DNA of 64,000 nucleotides from Gemmatimonadota bacterium (GTDB lineage: Bacteria; Latescibacterota; UBA2968): contig JAPPAB010000054.1 of NCBI GenBank assembly GCA_026705765.1, positions 93,376-157,375 on the forward strand. Direction: 5' to 3'. A program made the translations under genes and the position numbers. The notes below the pieces were generated by a model. That model was given only the letters and a program-made list of their open reading frames with translations. It was not told the DNA's origin and searched no databases. Shown piece by piece: positions 17,547-26,511 of this stretch (position 1 is the first letter of the stretch; the number at the start of each line of letters is the position of its first letter).

Positions 17547-18278
17547 ATGAATGTGAATGCCAAAGCAGCCGTGCCCAGCCTGTTTACCATTAGCAGTTTG
17601 TTTTGTGGTTTTTTATCTATGTATTACGCTGTGAATGGGCGTTTTATCGGTGCAGCTCTCCTCATCGTTATTGCGGGATTTCTCGATGCGTGCGATGGAA
17701 AAGTTGCGCGGTATCTCCATACGTCCAGCAACTTTGGCGTCCAATTTGACTCCATTGTCGATGTGTGCTCTTTTGGCGTGGCGCCGGCCCTGCTGATGCT
17801 GTACTATCTCGATACCTTGCTGGTCATTCGCTGGTTGCCTTTTGGCGTCTGCTTTTTGTTTCTTCTGTGTGGTGCTCTGAGGCTGGCGCGTTTCAACGCA
17901 CTATTAAAGGGTTTTGACAAAGAGAATTTCTCCGGTCTCCCGATTCCAACGGCAGCGGGTACTCTGGCCGCATATATTCTTTTTACAGAACGGGTGTGGC
18001 AGAGTAGCACTCATGCGCCTCATATTGCCATCGCCCTGTGTGTTGTGCTCTCATTTCTCATGATCAGCACAATTGAGTACAGTGCGTTTTCGAGGTTGTC
18101 TATGGAAACAAGACGCGACCGCGTTCGCTTGATTTTTCTACTATGTATTATTGTGCTCATGTTTTTTTATACTTATGAAGTATTCTTTCCCATGGCACTT
18201 GCCATTTCCTTATCTGGTCTGTTCAGATGGTTGTATTACACGATTACAGACCGCGAAGTGGCAGATGTACGGGACTAA
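17547..18278 (+). CDS. pssA: CDP-diacylglycerol-serine O-phosphatidyltransferase
   Basis: Membrane enzyme making phosphatidylserine, the precursor of phosphatidylethanolamine. The full CDP-alcohol phosphotransferase motif D-G-x2-A-R-x8-G-x3-D-x3-D is present (DGKVAR ... G ... D ... D, about residues 49-71), among several hydrophobic helices. I chose ATG 17547 (243 aa) because GGAG lies 8 nt upstream; GTG 17541 is too close to it. It follows the protease by 21 bp and precedes a small membrane protein. psd is not in the window. Confidence 0.92.
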   Translation: MNVNAKAAVPSLFTISSLFCGFLSMYYAVNGRFIGAALLIVIAGFLDACDGKVARYLHTSSNFGVQFDSIVDVCSFGVAPALLMLYYLDTLLVIRWLPFGVCFLFLLCGALRLARFNALLKGFDKENFSGLPIPTAAGTLAAYILFTERVWQSSTHAPHIAIALCVVLSFLMISTIEYSAFSRLSMETRRDRVRLIFLLCIIVLMFFYTYEVFFPMALAISLSGLFRWLYYTITDREVADVRD

Positions 18279-18304
18279 AAATTCACTTTTTTTAAAGCGT
18301 GATT

Positions 18305-18583
18305 ATGAGGCGAAAAAGTCTGGGAATTCTCCTTGTTGCGATCTTTATTGGCATTCTTGCTGGCAACGTGGTTGGCCAGGTCCTTGCTGTTATTTTTGAT
18401 GGCCTCGGCCTGGAAAATAATGTGGCAGAAAAAGTGCTTATCGAATCTTATGTCTATAAGCTCAATCCCATTGAGATCAACTTGATTGTTATGACCCTTA
18501 CATTTGGTTTTTCGCTCAGCTTCAATGTGTTGAGCTTTCTCGGTATAGGAATAGCCTGGTACTACGTCAAGTATTCCTATTGA
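18305..18583 (+). CDS. DUF4321 family small membrane protein
   Basis: 92 aa from ATG 18305 (GTG 18299 is an alternative). MRRKSLGILLVAIFIGILAG gives one N-terminal membrane helix and LIVMTLTFGFSLSFNVLSFLGIGIAWYYV a second at the C-terminus, with a short polar middle. The opening and two-helix plan match DUF4321 proteins, which often sit next to tatA or cell-envelope genes; their function is not known. It ends 20 bp before tatA. Confidence 0.75.
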   Translation: MRRKSLGILLVAIFIGILAGNVVGQVLAVIFDGLGLENNVAEKVLIESYVYKLNPIEINLIVMTLTFGFSLSFNVLSFLGIGIAWYYVKYSY

Positions 18584-18603
18584 GTTATTTCAGGAGGTGT
18601 GAC

Positions 18604-18840
18604 ATGTTCGGCATGGGACCTTGGGAAATCGTATTGATTCTGGTCGTTGTCCTGCTGGTGTTTGGTGCAAAACGCATTCCCGAAATTGCCCAGTCTCTCG
18701 GCAAGGGCATTACCGAATTTAAGCGCGGCGTAAGGGATGTTCAGACGGAGATAGAAAATAACGTCAATACTGCTCCGCCTCCCGAACCACAACCCACACA
18801 GACCACACAGACAACATCGGGTACAGAAACAAAATCGTAA
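18604..18840 (+). CDS. tatA: Sec-independent translocase subunit TatA
   Basis: 78 aa: a short membrane helix (EIVLILVVVLLVF), the FGAKRIPEIAQSLGKGITEFKRG hinge and amphipathic helix of TatA, then an acidic Pro/Thr/Gln-rich tail. TatA oligomers form the pore that exports folded, twin-arginine-tagged proteins. The start at 18604 has an excellent AGGAGG ribosome-binding site; an upstream in-frame start at 18580 would run across it. tatC is not in the window. It lies 13 bp before gatA. Confidence 0.95.
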   Translation: MFGMGPWEIVLILVVVLLVFGAKRIPEIAQSLGKGITEFKRGVRDVQTEIENNVNTAPPPEPQPTQTTQTTSGTETKS

Positions 18841-18852
18841 TCTGGAGGCAGG

Positions 18853-20310
18853 GTGGCTGACGATTCTGTTTTTTCCGCCCAAACAGCGCGGGAGCTTGTA
18901 CAGGGCATTCGCACGGGTACGCACACAGCCCGCGAAATAACGGAAGAGATTCTCGCGCATATCCAAAATACAAATCCCGATATCAATGCCTTCATCACCA
19001 TTGATGAAGAAGGCGCGCTCAAAGCTGCCGATGTTGTCGATCAAAAGGCCGCAGAGGGTCAGGTCCTTGGCCCTCTTGCAGGCATTCCGATTGCCCTGAA
19101 AGATGTGTTGTGTACCAAAGGGCTGCGCACGACCTGTGCTTCAAAAATTCTCGATAATTTTATCCCGCCTTATGATGCAACCGTTGTTTCCCGTCTGCGT
19201 CAGGCCGATGCAATCATCCTGGGCAAACTCAATATGGATGAGTTTGCCATGGGCTCTTCCAGCGAAAATTCCCATTTTGGTGCGGTCAAAAATCCACGCG
19301 ATCAAACCCGTGTAACGGGTGGGTCCAGCGGCGGTTCTGCTGCTGCTGTTGCTGCCGGTCAGGCTCTTATGACTCTGGGGTCTGATACTGGAGGATCTGT
19401 TCGTTTGCCCGCATCTTTCTGCGGTGTGGTGGGGCTTAAACCCACTTATGGTCGCGTTTCTCGTTATGGCCTGATCGCTTACGCCTCTTCTCTCGACCAG
19501 ATTGGTCCATTTGCGCGTACTGTCGAAGATGCGGCCACCCTGCTCGGCGTCATCGCCGGGCACGATTCTCGAGATTCTACCTCTGCTCATGTACCCGTGC
19601 CCAATTACCTTTTGGCCTGCCAAAGAGGCGTTGATGGTCTCACCATTGGCTTGCCGACAGAGTTTTTTGGCGAGGGCCTGCAAGCCGATGTTCGCGATGC
19701 CGTTATGCAAGGGGTTGAAATTCTGGAAGAAAATGGCGCGTCTATTCGCGAGGTTTCGCTGCCAACTGCTGGGCATCCCGCCTTTGCTATTGCCGCTTAT
19801 TATATTGTTGCCACGGCTGAGGCATCGTCAAATTTGTCGCGTTACGATGGGGTGAAATACGGCTTCCGAGATGAGGCAGAAAACCTGATTGATATGTATG
19901 TTCAAACGCGCAGCAAGGGTTTTGGCGCAGAGGTCAAGCGTCGCATTATGCTGGGGACTTATGCGCTGAGTGCGGGGTATTACGATGCGTATTATCGCAA
20001 GGCGCAACAGGTGCGCACGCTTATTCGTCGAGATTTTGACCGCGCGTTTGAATCCTGCGATCTCCTCGCTTCGCCCGTATCGCCTACTCCGGCATTTAAG
20101 CTGGGTGAAAAACTCGACGATCCGCTCCAGATGTATCTTTCCGATATTTATACTGTTTCTGTGAATCTCGCGGGGATTCCCGGTATTTCGGTGCCTTGTG
20201 GTACATCGACCGAAGGCTTGCCCATAGGCTTGCAGTTGCTCGGCAATGCTTTTGCCGAGGAGACCATTTTGAGTGCGTCTGCGGTTGTTGAAAGAGGGTT
20301 GGCGTCATGA
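18853..20310 (+). CDS. gatA: Asp-tRNA(Asn)/Glu-tRNA(Gln) amidotransferase subunit A
   Basis: 485-aa amidase that liberates ammonia from glutamine for the GatCAB transamidation of mischarged tRNA. The Ser-cisSer-Lys machinery is visible: the Lys in [14 protein letters not shown] and the Ser pair in [15 protein letters not shown] followed by [16 protein letters not shown]. The GTG at 18853 follows GGAGG. gatB overlaps the end by 4 nt. No gatC-like gene occurs upstream or nearby, so the small C subunit must be elsewhere. Confidence 0.97.
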   Translation: MADDSVFSAQTARELVQGIRTGTHTAREITEEILAHIQNTNPDINAFITIDEEGALKAADVVDQKAAEGQVLGPLAGIPIALKDVLCTKGLRTTCASKILDNFIPPYDATVVSRLRQADAIILGKLNMDEFAMGSSSENSHFGAVKNPRDQTRVTGGSSGGSAAAVAAGQALMTLGSDTGGSVRLPASFCGVVGLKPTYGRVSRYGLIAYASSLDQIGPFARTVEDAATLLGVIAGHDSRDSTSAHVPVPNYLLACQRGVDGLTIGLPTEFFGEGLQADVRDAVMQGVEILEENGASIREVSLPTAGHPAFAIAAYYIVATAEASSNLSRYDGVKYGFRDEAENLIDMYVQTRSKGFGAEVKRRIMLGTYALSAGYYDAYYRKAQQVRTLIRRDFDRAFESCDLLASPVSPTPAFKLGEKLDDPLQMYLSDIYTVSVNLAGIPGISVPCGTSTEGLPIGLQLLGNAFAEETILSASAVVERGLAS

Positions 20311-21758
20311 ATTACGAGTCTGTCATCGGCCTGGAAGTGCATGCCCAACTTGCGACCACGACCAAAATTTTTTGCGGATGTAGTGCCGAATTTGGGGGGG
20401 ATCCCAATACCCATGTCTGTCCGGTGTGTTTGGGCTTGCCGGGTGCGCTTCCCGTGTTGAATCAAAATGTTGTTGAACTGGCGATGCGCGTTGCACTATC
20501 TGCTGGTTGTACCATTCAACCGCGCAGCCGTTTTTTGCGGAAGAATTATTTTTATCCCGATCTGCCCAAGGGGTATCAGATTTCGCAGTTTCAATCGAAT
20601 GAAGAAATGCCCCTGGCTACTGGTGGGGGTGTTGATGTGCCCACGGCTGATGGGGGTAGAAAGACCATTCGTCTTACGCGTATCCATATGGAAGAAGATG
20701 CTGGCAAGAGCATCCACCAGGAGGCTTTTGTGGCTGCAGGGGAGTCTCTCGTGGATGTCAATCGCTGTGGGGTGCCGCTTATCGAGATTGTGAGTGAGCC
20801 GGATCTTTCGACGTCGGAGGAAGCTTTTCACTATTTGACGAGTTTGCATCAATTGCTGGTGTACACGGGTGTTTCTGAAGGCGATATGGAAAAAGGACAC
20901 ATGCGGATCGATGCCAATGTGTCGATTCGGCCTGTTGGAGAAACTCGACTTGGTACTAAGGTTGAGATCAAAAATGTCAATTCTTTTCGCAATTGTCAGC
21001 GCGCTATCGAGTCCGAGATTCAGCGGCAGATTGATTTGCTCGAGACCGGCGGTGAGATTGAGCAGGCGACGATGCTCTACGATCCCGATCGCAATATTTT
21101 GCGGGCTATGCGTACAAAAGAGGAGTCGGACGATTATCGCTATTTTCCCGATCCGGATCTGGTTCCCCTTGTCGTAGATGATGCCTGGGTTGAGCGCGTT
21201 CAGAGCCAGATTCCAGAGTTGCCAGAGGACAAACGCGAGCGGTTTGCAGAGGTTTACGATATTTCCGGCGATCAGATTGATGTACTTACCGCGGAACGAG
21301 ATATTGCCGATTATTTTGAAGCCGCGGTTGCGGCGGGTGTGCAGAGCAGACTTGCGGCCATTTGGATACAGGGCGATGTGATGCGCGTTCTGAATGATCG
21401 GAAGATCGCGATTGGCGATTTGCGCGTTTCAGCCGAACTCCTTGCGGAGTTGATTGGTTTGATCGATAAGGGCGATATCAGTACCAGTATCGCGCGAACG
21501 GTTTTCGACGATATGGTGGAGACAGGGGATAGTCCTGCGGCTATTGTTGAGAAGAAGGGGCTTGTGCAGATTAGCGATGCGGGTGAACTCGATGGCGTGA
21601 TCGACCAGATTATTGCCGATAATCCCGAGGAGGTTGAGCGTTTTAAAGGCGGCGACCAAAAGCTTATGGGGTTCTTTATGGGACAGCTTATGAGAGCCAC
21701 AAAAGGCCAGGCCAATCCCCAAAAAGCCAGTCAGTTGTTGAGGGAGAAATTGAGTTGA
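20307..21758 (+). CDS. gatB: Asp-tRNA(Asn)/Glu-tRNA(Gln) amidotransferase subunit B
   Basis: 483-aa kinase-like subunit that activates the misacylated tRNA. The opening [20 protein letters not shown], the Cys-rich loop [24 protein letters not shown] (zinc site), NKNY-type motif [18 protein letters not shown], and [11 protein letters not shown] are all GatB hallmarks; the C-terminal YqeY-like helical tail ([17 protein letters not shown]) is complete. Start overlaps the gatA stop (ATGA), so the pair is translationally coupled. Confidence 0.97.
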   Translation: MNYESVIGLEVHAQLATTTKIFCGCSAEFGGDPNTHVCPVCLGLPGALPVLNQNVVELAMRVALSAGCTIQPRSRFLRKNYFYPDLPKGYQISQFQSNEEMPLATGGGVDVPTADGGRKTIRLTRIHMEEDAGKSIHQEAFVAAGESLVDVNRCGVPLIEIVSEPDLSTSEEAFHYLTSLHQLLVYTGVSEGDMEKGHMRIDANVSIRPVGETRLGTKVEIKNVNSFRNCQRAIESEIQRQIDLLETGGEIEQATMLYDPDRNILRAMRTKEESDDYRYFPDPDLVPLVVDDAWVERVQSQIPELPEDKRERFAEVYDISGDQIDVLTAERDIADYFEAAVAAGVQSRLAAIWIQGDVMRVLNDRKIAIGDLRVSAELLAELIGLIDKGDISTSIARTVFDDMVETGDSPAAIVEKKGLVQISDAGELDGVIDQIIADNPEEVERFKGGDQKLMGFFMGQLMRATKGQANPQKASQLLREKLS

Positions 21759-21783
21759 TATAAATCTTAGAAAGGTACTGAAA

Positions 21784-22026
21784 ATGGCTCATTCAAATGT
21801 CTCTACAAGCGCAACAAAAGTTGCAGATTTAACAATTGATGAGTTTAGAGAGCTCGTGCAAGAAGTTGTCATACAAACGCTCTCAGAAATGATGGTCGAC
21901 CCCGATGAGGGGCTGGAATTGCGCGATGACTTCGTCGAAGAACTTAAGCAATCCATTGCTGATGTGAAAGCTGGTAAAACTGTACCTGCACAGAAAGTCG
22001 CTGAAAGACTGGGGCTGACCTGGTGA
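21784..22026 (+). CDS. Antitoxin of a RelE-type toxin-antitoxin pair
   Basis: 80 aa, acidic and soluble, with VADLTIDEFRELVQEVV and DPDEGLELRDDFVEELKQSI helices and a C-terminal KVAERLGLTW. Proteins of this plan are commonly encoded directly before RelE/ParE toxins. It overlaps the following toxin gene at its stop codon, as is usual for such pairs, and AAAGG precedes the ATG. No DNA-binding fold is obvious. The assignment is by gene pairing and general family resemblance. Confidence 0.75.
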   Translation: MAHSNVSTSATKVADLTIDEFRELVQEVVIQTLSEMMVDPDEGLELRDDFVEELKQSIADVKAGKTVPAQKVAERLGLTW

Positions 22027-22286
22027 TGTATGGGGTAGAATTTAAGTCCAATGCCGAATCCGATTTAGGCCGTTTGGATGCGCCAATAGCACAGCGTGTG
22101 CTTACAAGACTGCGATGGTTAGCCGAGAATTTTGACGCGATTAGACCCGAAGCACTTAGGGGAGAATGGAGGGGTATGTTCAAGTTGCGAGTTGGCGATT
22201 ATCGCGTCCTCTATACCTTTAATCGGACAAAACGAGAGATTGTTGTTCACTATGCCAGGCATCGTCGTGAAGTGTACAGAGATTAG
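22023..22286 (+). CDS. RelE/ParE-family toxin
   Basis: 87 aa (GTG 22023, or ATG 22026 for 86 aa). YGVEFKSNAESDLGRLDAPIAQRVLTRL, then EALRGEWRGMFKLRVGDYRVLYTFN and a C-terminal HYARHRREVYRD, are the RelE beta-sheet pattern with the basic GDYRVLY strand and the H-R-x-x-x-Y end. Expected to cleave ribosome-bound mRNA and to be held by the upstream 80-aa antitoxin. It overlaps the antitoxin by 4 nt and looks intact. Confidence 0.88.
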   Translation: MMYGVEFKSNAESDLGRLDAPIAQRVLTRLRWLAENFDAIRPEALRGEWRGMFKLRVGDYRVLYTFNRTKREIVVHYARHRREVYRD

Positions 22287-22352
22287 ATATGCTGGCTGAT
22301 GAGTTGTTCACTAAAACGGGTCAATTCCATATAAATGCCATCATGTTCTTCT

Positions 22353-23711
22353 TTAACCGCGCAGCCAGGCACCTTCTTTGAATCTCTCGTCTAACCGCCT
22401 GCCAAGTTTCCTCACAATATCCGGGTTTTCACGGGCGATATTGTTCAGTTCATTGGGATCATTTTCCAGGTCGTAAAGCTCATTGATATCGTTGTTGTTT
22501 TCGATCAGTTTGTGTGTTTTCGTGCGGATCAACCTGAAATTACGAATTTGGCTCACCGATTCTGTGCGGTGATCATTCGTCTCGCCTCTCAAAACGGGTC
22601 CCAGTGATTTTGCGTCGATATTTTCCTGTGGTGGCAACCCGGCCCATTCGCAGATCGTGGCGTTGGTATCGATCAGTTCTACTGGTTCTGCCGATACCCT
22701 GCCGCCTTCAATGCCAGGTCCAGCCACAATAAGCGGTACGCGCAACGAAGCCTCATAGGGCACGCTTTTGCCGTAAAGCCCGTGGTCGCCGAGCATTTCA
22801 CCGTGGTCGCTGGCAAAAATAATGTACGTATTGTCCATCATGCCCCGCTTTTCAACCGCGTCTAATATTTCGCCAATTTGAGCGTCAATCAGTTCGATGT
22901 ACGCACAATATTGCCGGCGCGTCTTTAGAATCTCGGCCTCGGTTAGACCTTTTCTGCTGCTTTCAATATTTTTGGGTTTACCTTTGCTTGTCGCTGGAAT
23001 CGGATCTGGCATCTCGGCGTTGCGATATCGTTCAGCATATTCAGTCGGGGGATCAAATGGGCTGTGTGGTCCCACAAAACTCACGAATAAATGCCAGGGG
23101 AAATCGTCTGGTATGTCTTCAATCCACTGCACAGATCGCTGTCCGATGTACGTATCTGCAAATGCTTCGGTCGGCAGTACCGAATCATGACACGAGGCGG
23201 GGCCACTTCGCGCCGAATAATCATCGACAAATGCATTGAGTAAGCCTTTTTCTTTTAAAAAATGATTGTAGGGTCCCTGGGGAATTCTGCCCCTGCCAGC
23301 ATGGCTTTTGCCTTCGACTTCAACGGGATGCGTAAAGCCCCACATATACGTAGCTGGCCTATCTCCGTCGCGTCCATTGTACCCATCGGGTTTTGCCAGA
23401 TCCAGTTTGCCCACGCAGCCTACGTAGTAATTGTGATCGCGTAGCCGTTGGTAATACGTTGTGGCTGTGCGTGGGAGAAAATTGTTGTTACCCAGTGCCC
23501 CCAGGCGAACGGGTTGTAGGCCGGATGCGACCGCAATGCGAGATGGCGCGCAAACCGGGCAATTTGTTATACATTGTGTAAACTGTATGCCGCGCTCGGC
23601 CAGCCGGTCCAGATTAGGTGTTTTGACAAAATCAGCGCCCATTGATCCCAGATAATCCCATCGGTGCTGGTCGTCCATGATATAGAGAATATTCGGTCGG
23701 TCCTGAGACAT
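22353..23711 (-). CDS. Sulfatase (cysteine type), no signal peptide
   Basis: 452 aa. It opens MSQDRPNILYIMDDQHRWDY, with the metal aspartates D13/D14 immediately after the start. The formylglycine cysteine is C54 in CAPSR. Further metal/active-site motifs are FASDHGEMLGDHGLYGKSVPYEASLRVPL. It is encoded 25 bp downstream of the PhyH-HEAT gene on the same strand, so both probably come from one promoter at 25729-25757. No export signal is present, so a cytoplasmic sulfate- or phosphonate-ester hydrolase is likely. The substrate is unknown. The maturation enzyme (FGE or anSME) is not in the window. Confidence 0.9.
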   Translation of the reverse strand: MSQDRPNILYIMDDQHRWDYLGSMGADFVKTPNLDRLAERGIQFTQCITNCPVCAPSRIAVASGLQPVRLGALGNNNFLPRTATTYYQRLRDHNYYVGCVGKLDLAKPDGYNGRDGDRPATYMWGFTHPVEVEGKSHAGRGRIPQGPYNHFLKEKGLLNAFVDDYSARSGPASCHDSVLPTEAFADTYIGQRSVQWIEDIPDDFPWHLFVSFVGPHSPFDPPTEYAERYRNAEMPDPIPATSKGKPKNIESSRKGLTEAEILKTRRQYCAYIELIDAQIGEILDAVEKRGMMDNTYIIFASDHGEMLGDHGLYGKSVPYEASLRVPLIVAGPGIEGGRVSAEPVELIDTNATICEWAGLPPQENIDAKSLGPVLRGETNDHRTESVSQIRNFRLIRTKTHKLIENNNDINELYDLENDPNELNNIARENPDIVRKLGRRLDERFKEGAWLRG

Positions 23712-23736
23712 AGGTTCTCCATTTTTAGGTGTGTTG

Positions 23737-25650
23737 TCAGGGTTGGTTGAGTTCTGATACGGTGTCCAGGCTAAGGCCTCCGCGGATGAAGGTTTCCCAG
23801 CTGTGTACGGGGAGCTCTTTCAAGATATTCAGGAGATTTTTCCGGTTGATTTGAGGAACTTCATTCGGGCTCAATTTGACCAGGCGAATCAGCGCGTCCA
23901 TGGCGAATCCGACGTCGATGACATTTTTGTCGGTTCGGACAATGTCTTTCAAGGTCTCGATTGTCGGTTCGAGTGTATTGCCGAGGATTTTGGCGCCGTG
24001 GGAACAGAGGATGACGATGGACCACAGGGCGTTTTCCCGGACGGTAGAGCGAACGGGATCAAAGCGGTCGAGGCCAAAATCGACGCCACTGCCTTCGCAG
24101 ACGTCGCAGTCGTCGGTTGGGCGAACAAATTTGATGCTTCGTTTTTGTGCTTTGTCCATGCCAGGGCGGTTTTCTTCTCGGCTGAGGCTTTGTAAGAGCG
24201 CATCGATGCAAGCGGGGATTAGATCAGTGCCTTTACCGGTAGCTACTGCACGGCGTCCCAAACAGCCCAGGGTTCCCGCGGCTACAGAACGGACATAGAC
24301 AGAGGAATCGTTGTGTAAGCAGGTGGTAACTGCGTCGAGTACGTCCTTTGTGAGATGGCTGGCATCGCCCAGGCCATAGACGCCTGCTTTGCGAATCCAT
24401 TTGATGGGCGATCGGGTTGCTTCGATGAGTGTGTCTGTCGCGTCTGGTCCCACAGCGATCAGGCCGTATGTGGCTGCGCGTCGCACATTTTCGCGGTCGG
24501 TGTAGAGGGCGCGTCCGAGAAATTTGGTGGCCAATGCCGGGTCGCCAATTGAGGCGAGTTTGTAAGCTGCTCCAATTCGGACGGGTTCAGCTTCGTCGTA
24601 TTTGGCGTGGAGTTGTTCGAATAGGGCTTTGGCTGCGCGCTCTTTTTCTGTTTGCGAGGCAGATTTTGATTCGGGACGCGGTGGCGGTGCCTGGCCGGTT
24701 TTGATCCAGTGATGATGATAGCGCCACACTTCGGTGGCATCGTCTGGTGCCTCGGAGAGGTTGACGCTGGTGATGGGGTCGATGCCGAGGTCGTTCATTG
24801 GTACAGCGGTTGTTAAACCGTTGGGGGATGGATCGGTAGTGCGATAGAGCCAGAAGCGCCACATAAAGCGCGGGTTGTCTTCCCAGGTGCGCCAGTCATC
24901 GCGCCGGTGGTTGCCTCTGTGGAAGGTGTTGTGCGAGTAGATGACCACGCTGCCTGCGCGGAGTGGGCCTGCTTCAAAGGGGAGTACGAGAGGCCATTGT
25001 GTGTCGGTGACGGCATCGCGCATGCGAATGTCGTGGGCGGTACGCTGGTTGACGATGTCTTCTATATCGTATTTGGATTGGGGACCGCTGACGTGTTCGC
25101 TTTGCATGTCGAAGAAGTAGGCAAAATCGAGGTGGTCTGCGCCCGCAAAGTTGTCGTGGTTTTCTTCGTGGTTAAAGGTCCAATATTGTGAGTAGGGGAT
25201 GGTTGCTGTGGGCCCCATTTCTGCTTTGACGTCTTGAGGATAATACAGCATTTCCAGTTGGACGGCCTGATGATGGCGTTGTTTTCGACTGTTGTAGGGA
25301 CCGTTGTCGTCTTTGTGCCAGTGTTGATCTCTGGGTCCGCTGGTAAAGACTGCGTTGTGGGTAAAGGGGACGATGGCCCAATTTTTACCTGCGAGTTGGT
25401 CACAGGCTGAGACGAGGCCGGGTGCGTTGAGGACTTCGAGTACGTCGGGGATGATGCCCGTTGTGACGCGTTTTTTTTCGCTTAAAGCCTTTTTTTCGTG
25501 ATCGTAAACGCGTTTGTGGATTTCGGCAGGGATGCCCAGGTCTTCGGGAGCGAGTATGACTATGCCCCGGCTTGCAAAATCTGTGACCAGACGGTCGGGT
25601 GTGGTATATGTGAGGGGGGTAAAATCAGATGTTCGGGTGCGGAAACTCAT
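23737..25650 (-). CDS. Phytanoyl-CoA dioxygenase (PhyH) domain fused to HEAT repeats
   Basis: 637 aa. Residues 20-300 form a PhyH-type Fe(II)/2-oxoglutarate oxygenase with candidate ligands H112/D114 (WHKDD) and H244 (NTFHRGNHRR). Residues 335-490 hold HEAT-like helical repeats (VRIGAAYKLASIGDPAL, VRRAATYGLIAVGPDA, IRKAGVYGLGDASHL, VRSVAAGTLGCLG). A later segment has DDCDVCEGSG with a C-x-x-C and more helices. PhyH proteins are usually 250-300 aa; the fusion doubles that. It leads the sulfatase in a two-gene unit. An oxygenase that scaffolds or senses a partner through the helical repeats is possible; the substrate is unknown. Confidence 0.85.
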   Translation of the reverse strand: MSFRTRTSDFTPLTYTTPDRLVTDFASRGIVILAPEDLGIPAEIHKRVYDHEKKALSEKKRVTTGIIPDVLEVLNAPGLVSACDQLAGKNWAIVPFTHNAVFTSGPRDQHWHKDDNGPYNSRKQRHHQAVQLEMLYYPQDVKAEMGPTATIPYSQYWTFNHEENHDNFAGADHLDFAYFFDMQSEHVSGPQSKYDIEDIVNQRTAHDIRMRDAVTDTQWPLVLPFEAGPLRAGSVVIYSHNTFHRGNHRRDDWRTWEDNPRFMWRFWLYRTTDPSPNGLTTAVPMNDLGIDPITSVNLSEAPDDATEVWRYHHHWIKTGQAPPPRPESKSASQTEKERAAKALFEQLHAKYDEAEPVRIGAAYKLASIGDPALATKFLGRALYTDRENVRRAATYGLIAVGPDATDTLIEATRSPIKWIRKAGVYGLGDASHLTKDVLDAVTTCLHNDSSVYVRSVAAGTLGCLGRRAVATGKGTDLIPACIDALLQSLSREENRPGMDKAQKRSIKFVRPTDDCDVCEGSGVDFGLDRFDPVRSTVRENALWSIVILCSHGAKILGNTLEPTIETLKDIVRTDKNVIDVGFAMDALIRLVKLSPNEVPQINRKNLLNILKELPVHSWETFIRGGLSLDTVSELNQP

Positions 25651-25728
25651 GTTTCTGGTTCTCCTTTGGGATTGAGAGGGCGACTCAATAAGTTGATTTT
25701 TAGAGCATTTTCCGGTACTATGTCATTT

Positions 25729-25757
25729 ATCATACAAAAATTTTATGTTTGGGTAAA
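25729..25757 (-). promoter_or_regulatory. Promoter of the PhyH-HEAT / sulfatase unit
   Basis: Read leftward: TTTACC (25757-25752), 17-bp spacer, TATGAT (25734-25729). It lies in the divergent gap between the PhyH gene and the DUF2064 gene. Confidence 0.5.
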
Positions 25758-25778
25758 CAGCCTATTCTCACTTCTTAT

Positions 25779-26459
25779 ATGACTTCTCTAATCGTTTTTG
25801 TCAAAAATCCAATTCCCGGAGCGGTTAAGACCCGGTTGCAGACGCGCTATGCACCCGATCAGGTTGCGGCCCTGTACACCGCGTTTGTGCGCGATGTGCT
25901 GGAGCGGGCCGAAAGTATCGATGTTGATCGACGGGTGATCGCTTTTGATCCGTCCGATGCAAGGTCTGAGGTTTGCGCGCTTTTTGGTGGGGGGATGAAG
26001 GCGCTATGGGAGTTCGTTCCTCAGGTGCAGGATGATCTTGGTGTTCGTATGCGAGAAGCTCTTGTTCAAGAACTCGACGCTGGTGCATCGGCAGCCGTTC
26101 TCATTGGTACGGATATTCCCTCTCTTCCAGCCAGCCATATTACACAGGCATTCGATTTGCTGCGTGCAAAGGATGTTGTTTTAGGTCCGAGTATAGATGG
26201 TGGATACTATCTCGTTGGTGTTTCAAAATCTACGCCGGAGATTTTTGAGGATGTGGAATGGAGCACGCCCGGGGTTCTGGCGCAGACTATTGACCGCGTT
26301 CAGTGTGCTGGACATACGCTCGGTCTCGTTCCTCCCTGGTTTGATGTCGATACGCCCGATGAACTCGATCTTCTTCTCGCCCATGCGCGTGCGACAATAC
26401 TCGCTACGGGCATAGATCCCTTACCGCATACCCATGTCTGTTTGTCGAACTTGACTTGA
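25779..26459 (+). CDS. DUF2064 / TIGR04282-type glycosyltransferase
   Basis: 226 aa from the ATG at 25779; the upstream TTG extension adds no homologous sequence. MTSLIVFVKNPIPGAVKTRLQ, GTDIPSLPASHITQAFDLL and GPSIDGGYYLVGVS are the nucleotide-sugar-binding and metal motifs of this GT-A-like family; the acidic DIP and SIDGGY positions are intact. Exact acceptor and donor are not known for the family. No good ribosome-binding site is seen. Its stop codon overlaps the -35 region of the next promoter, so the following ABC operon is transcribed separately. Confidence 0.85.
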   Translation: MTSLIVFVKNPIPGAVKTRLQTRYAPDQVAALYTAFVRDVLERAESIDVDRRVIAFDPSDARSEVCALFGGGMKALWEFVPQVQDDLGVRMREALVQELDAGASAAVLIGTDIPSLPASHITQAFDLLRAKDVVLGPSIDGGYYLVGVSKSTPEIFEDVEWSTPGVLAQTIDRVQCAGHTLGLVPPWFDVDTPDELDLLLAHARATILATGIDPLPHTHVCLSNLT

Positions 26460-26479
26460 TCTTTTTGGGCGCGTATCTT
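26451..26479 (+). promoter_or_regulatory. Promoter of the sugar ABC transporter operon
   Basis: TTGACT (26451-26456), 17-bp spacer, TATCTT (26474-26479); start near 26486, 26 bp before the binding-protein ATG. The -35 overlaps the stop of the preceding gene. Confidence 0.65.
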
Positions 26480-26511
26480 GCGCAGTCATCATTTCGAGAT
26501 AGGAGTTCTGA

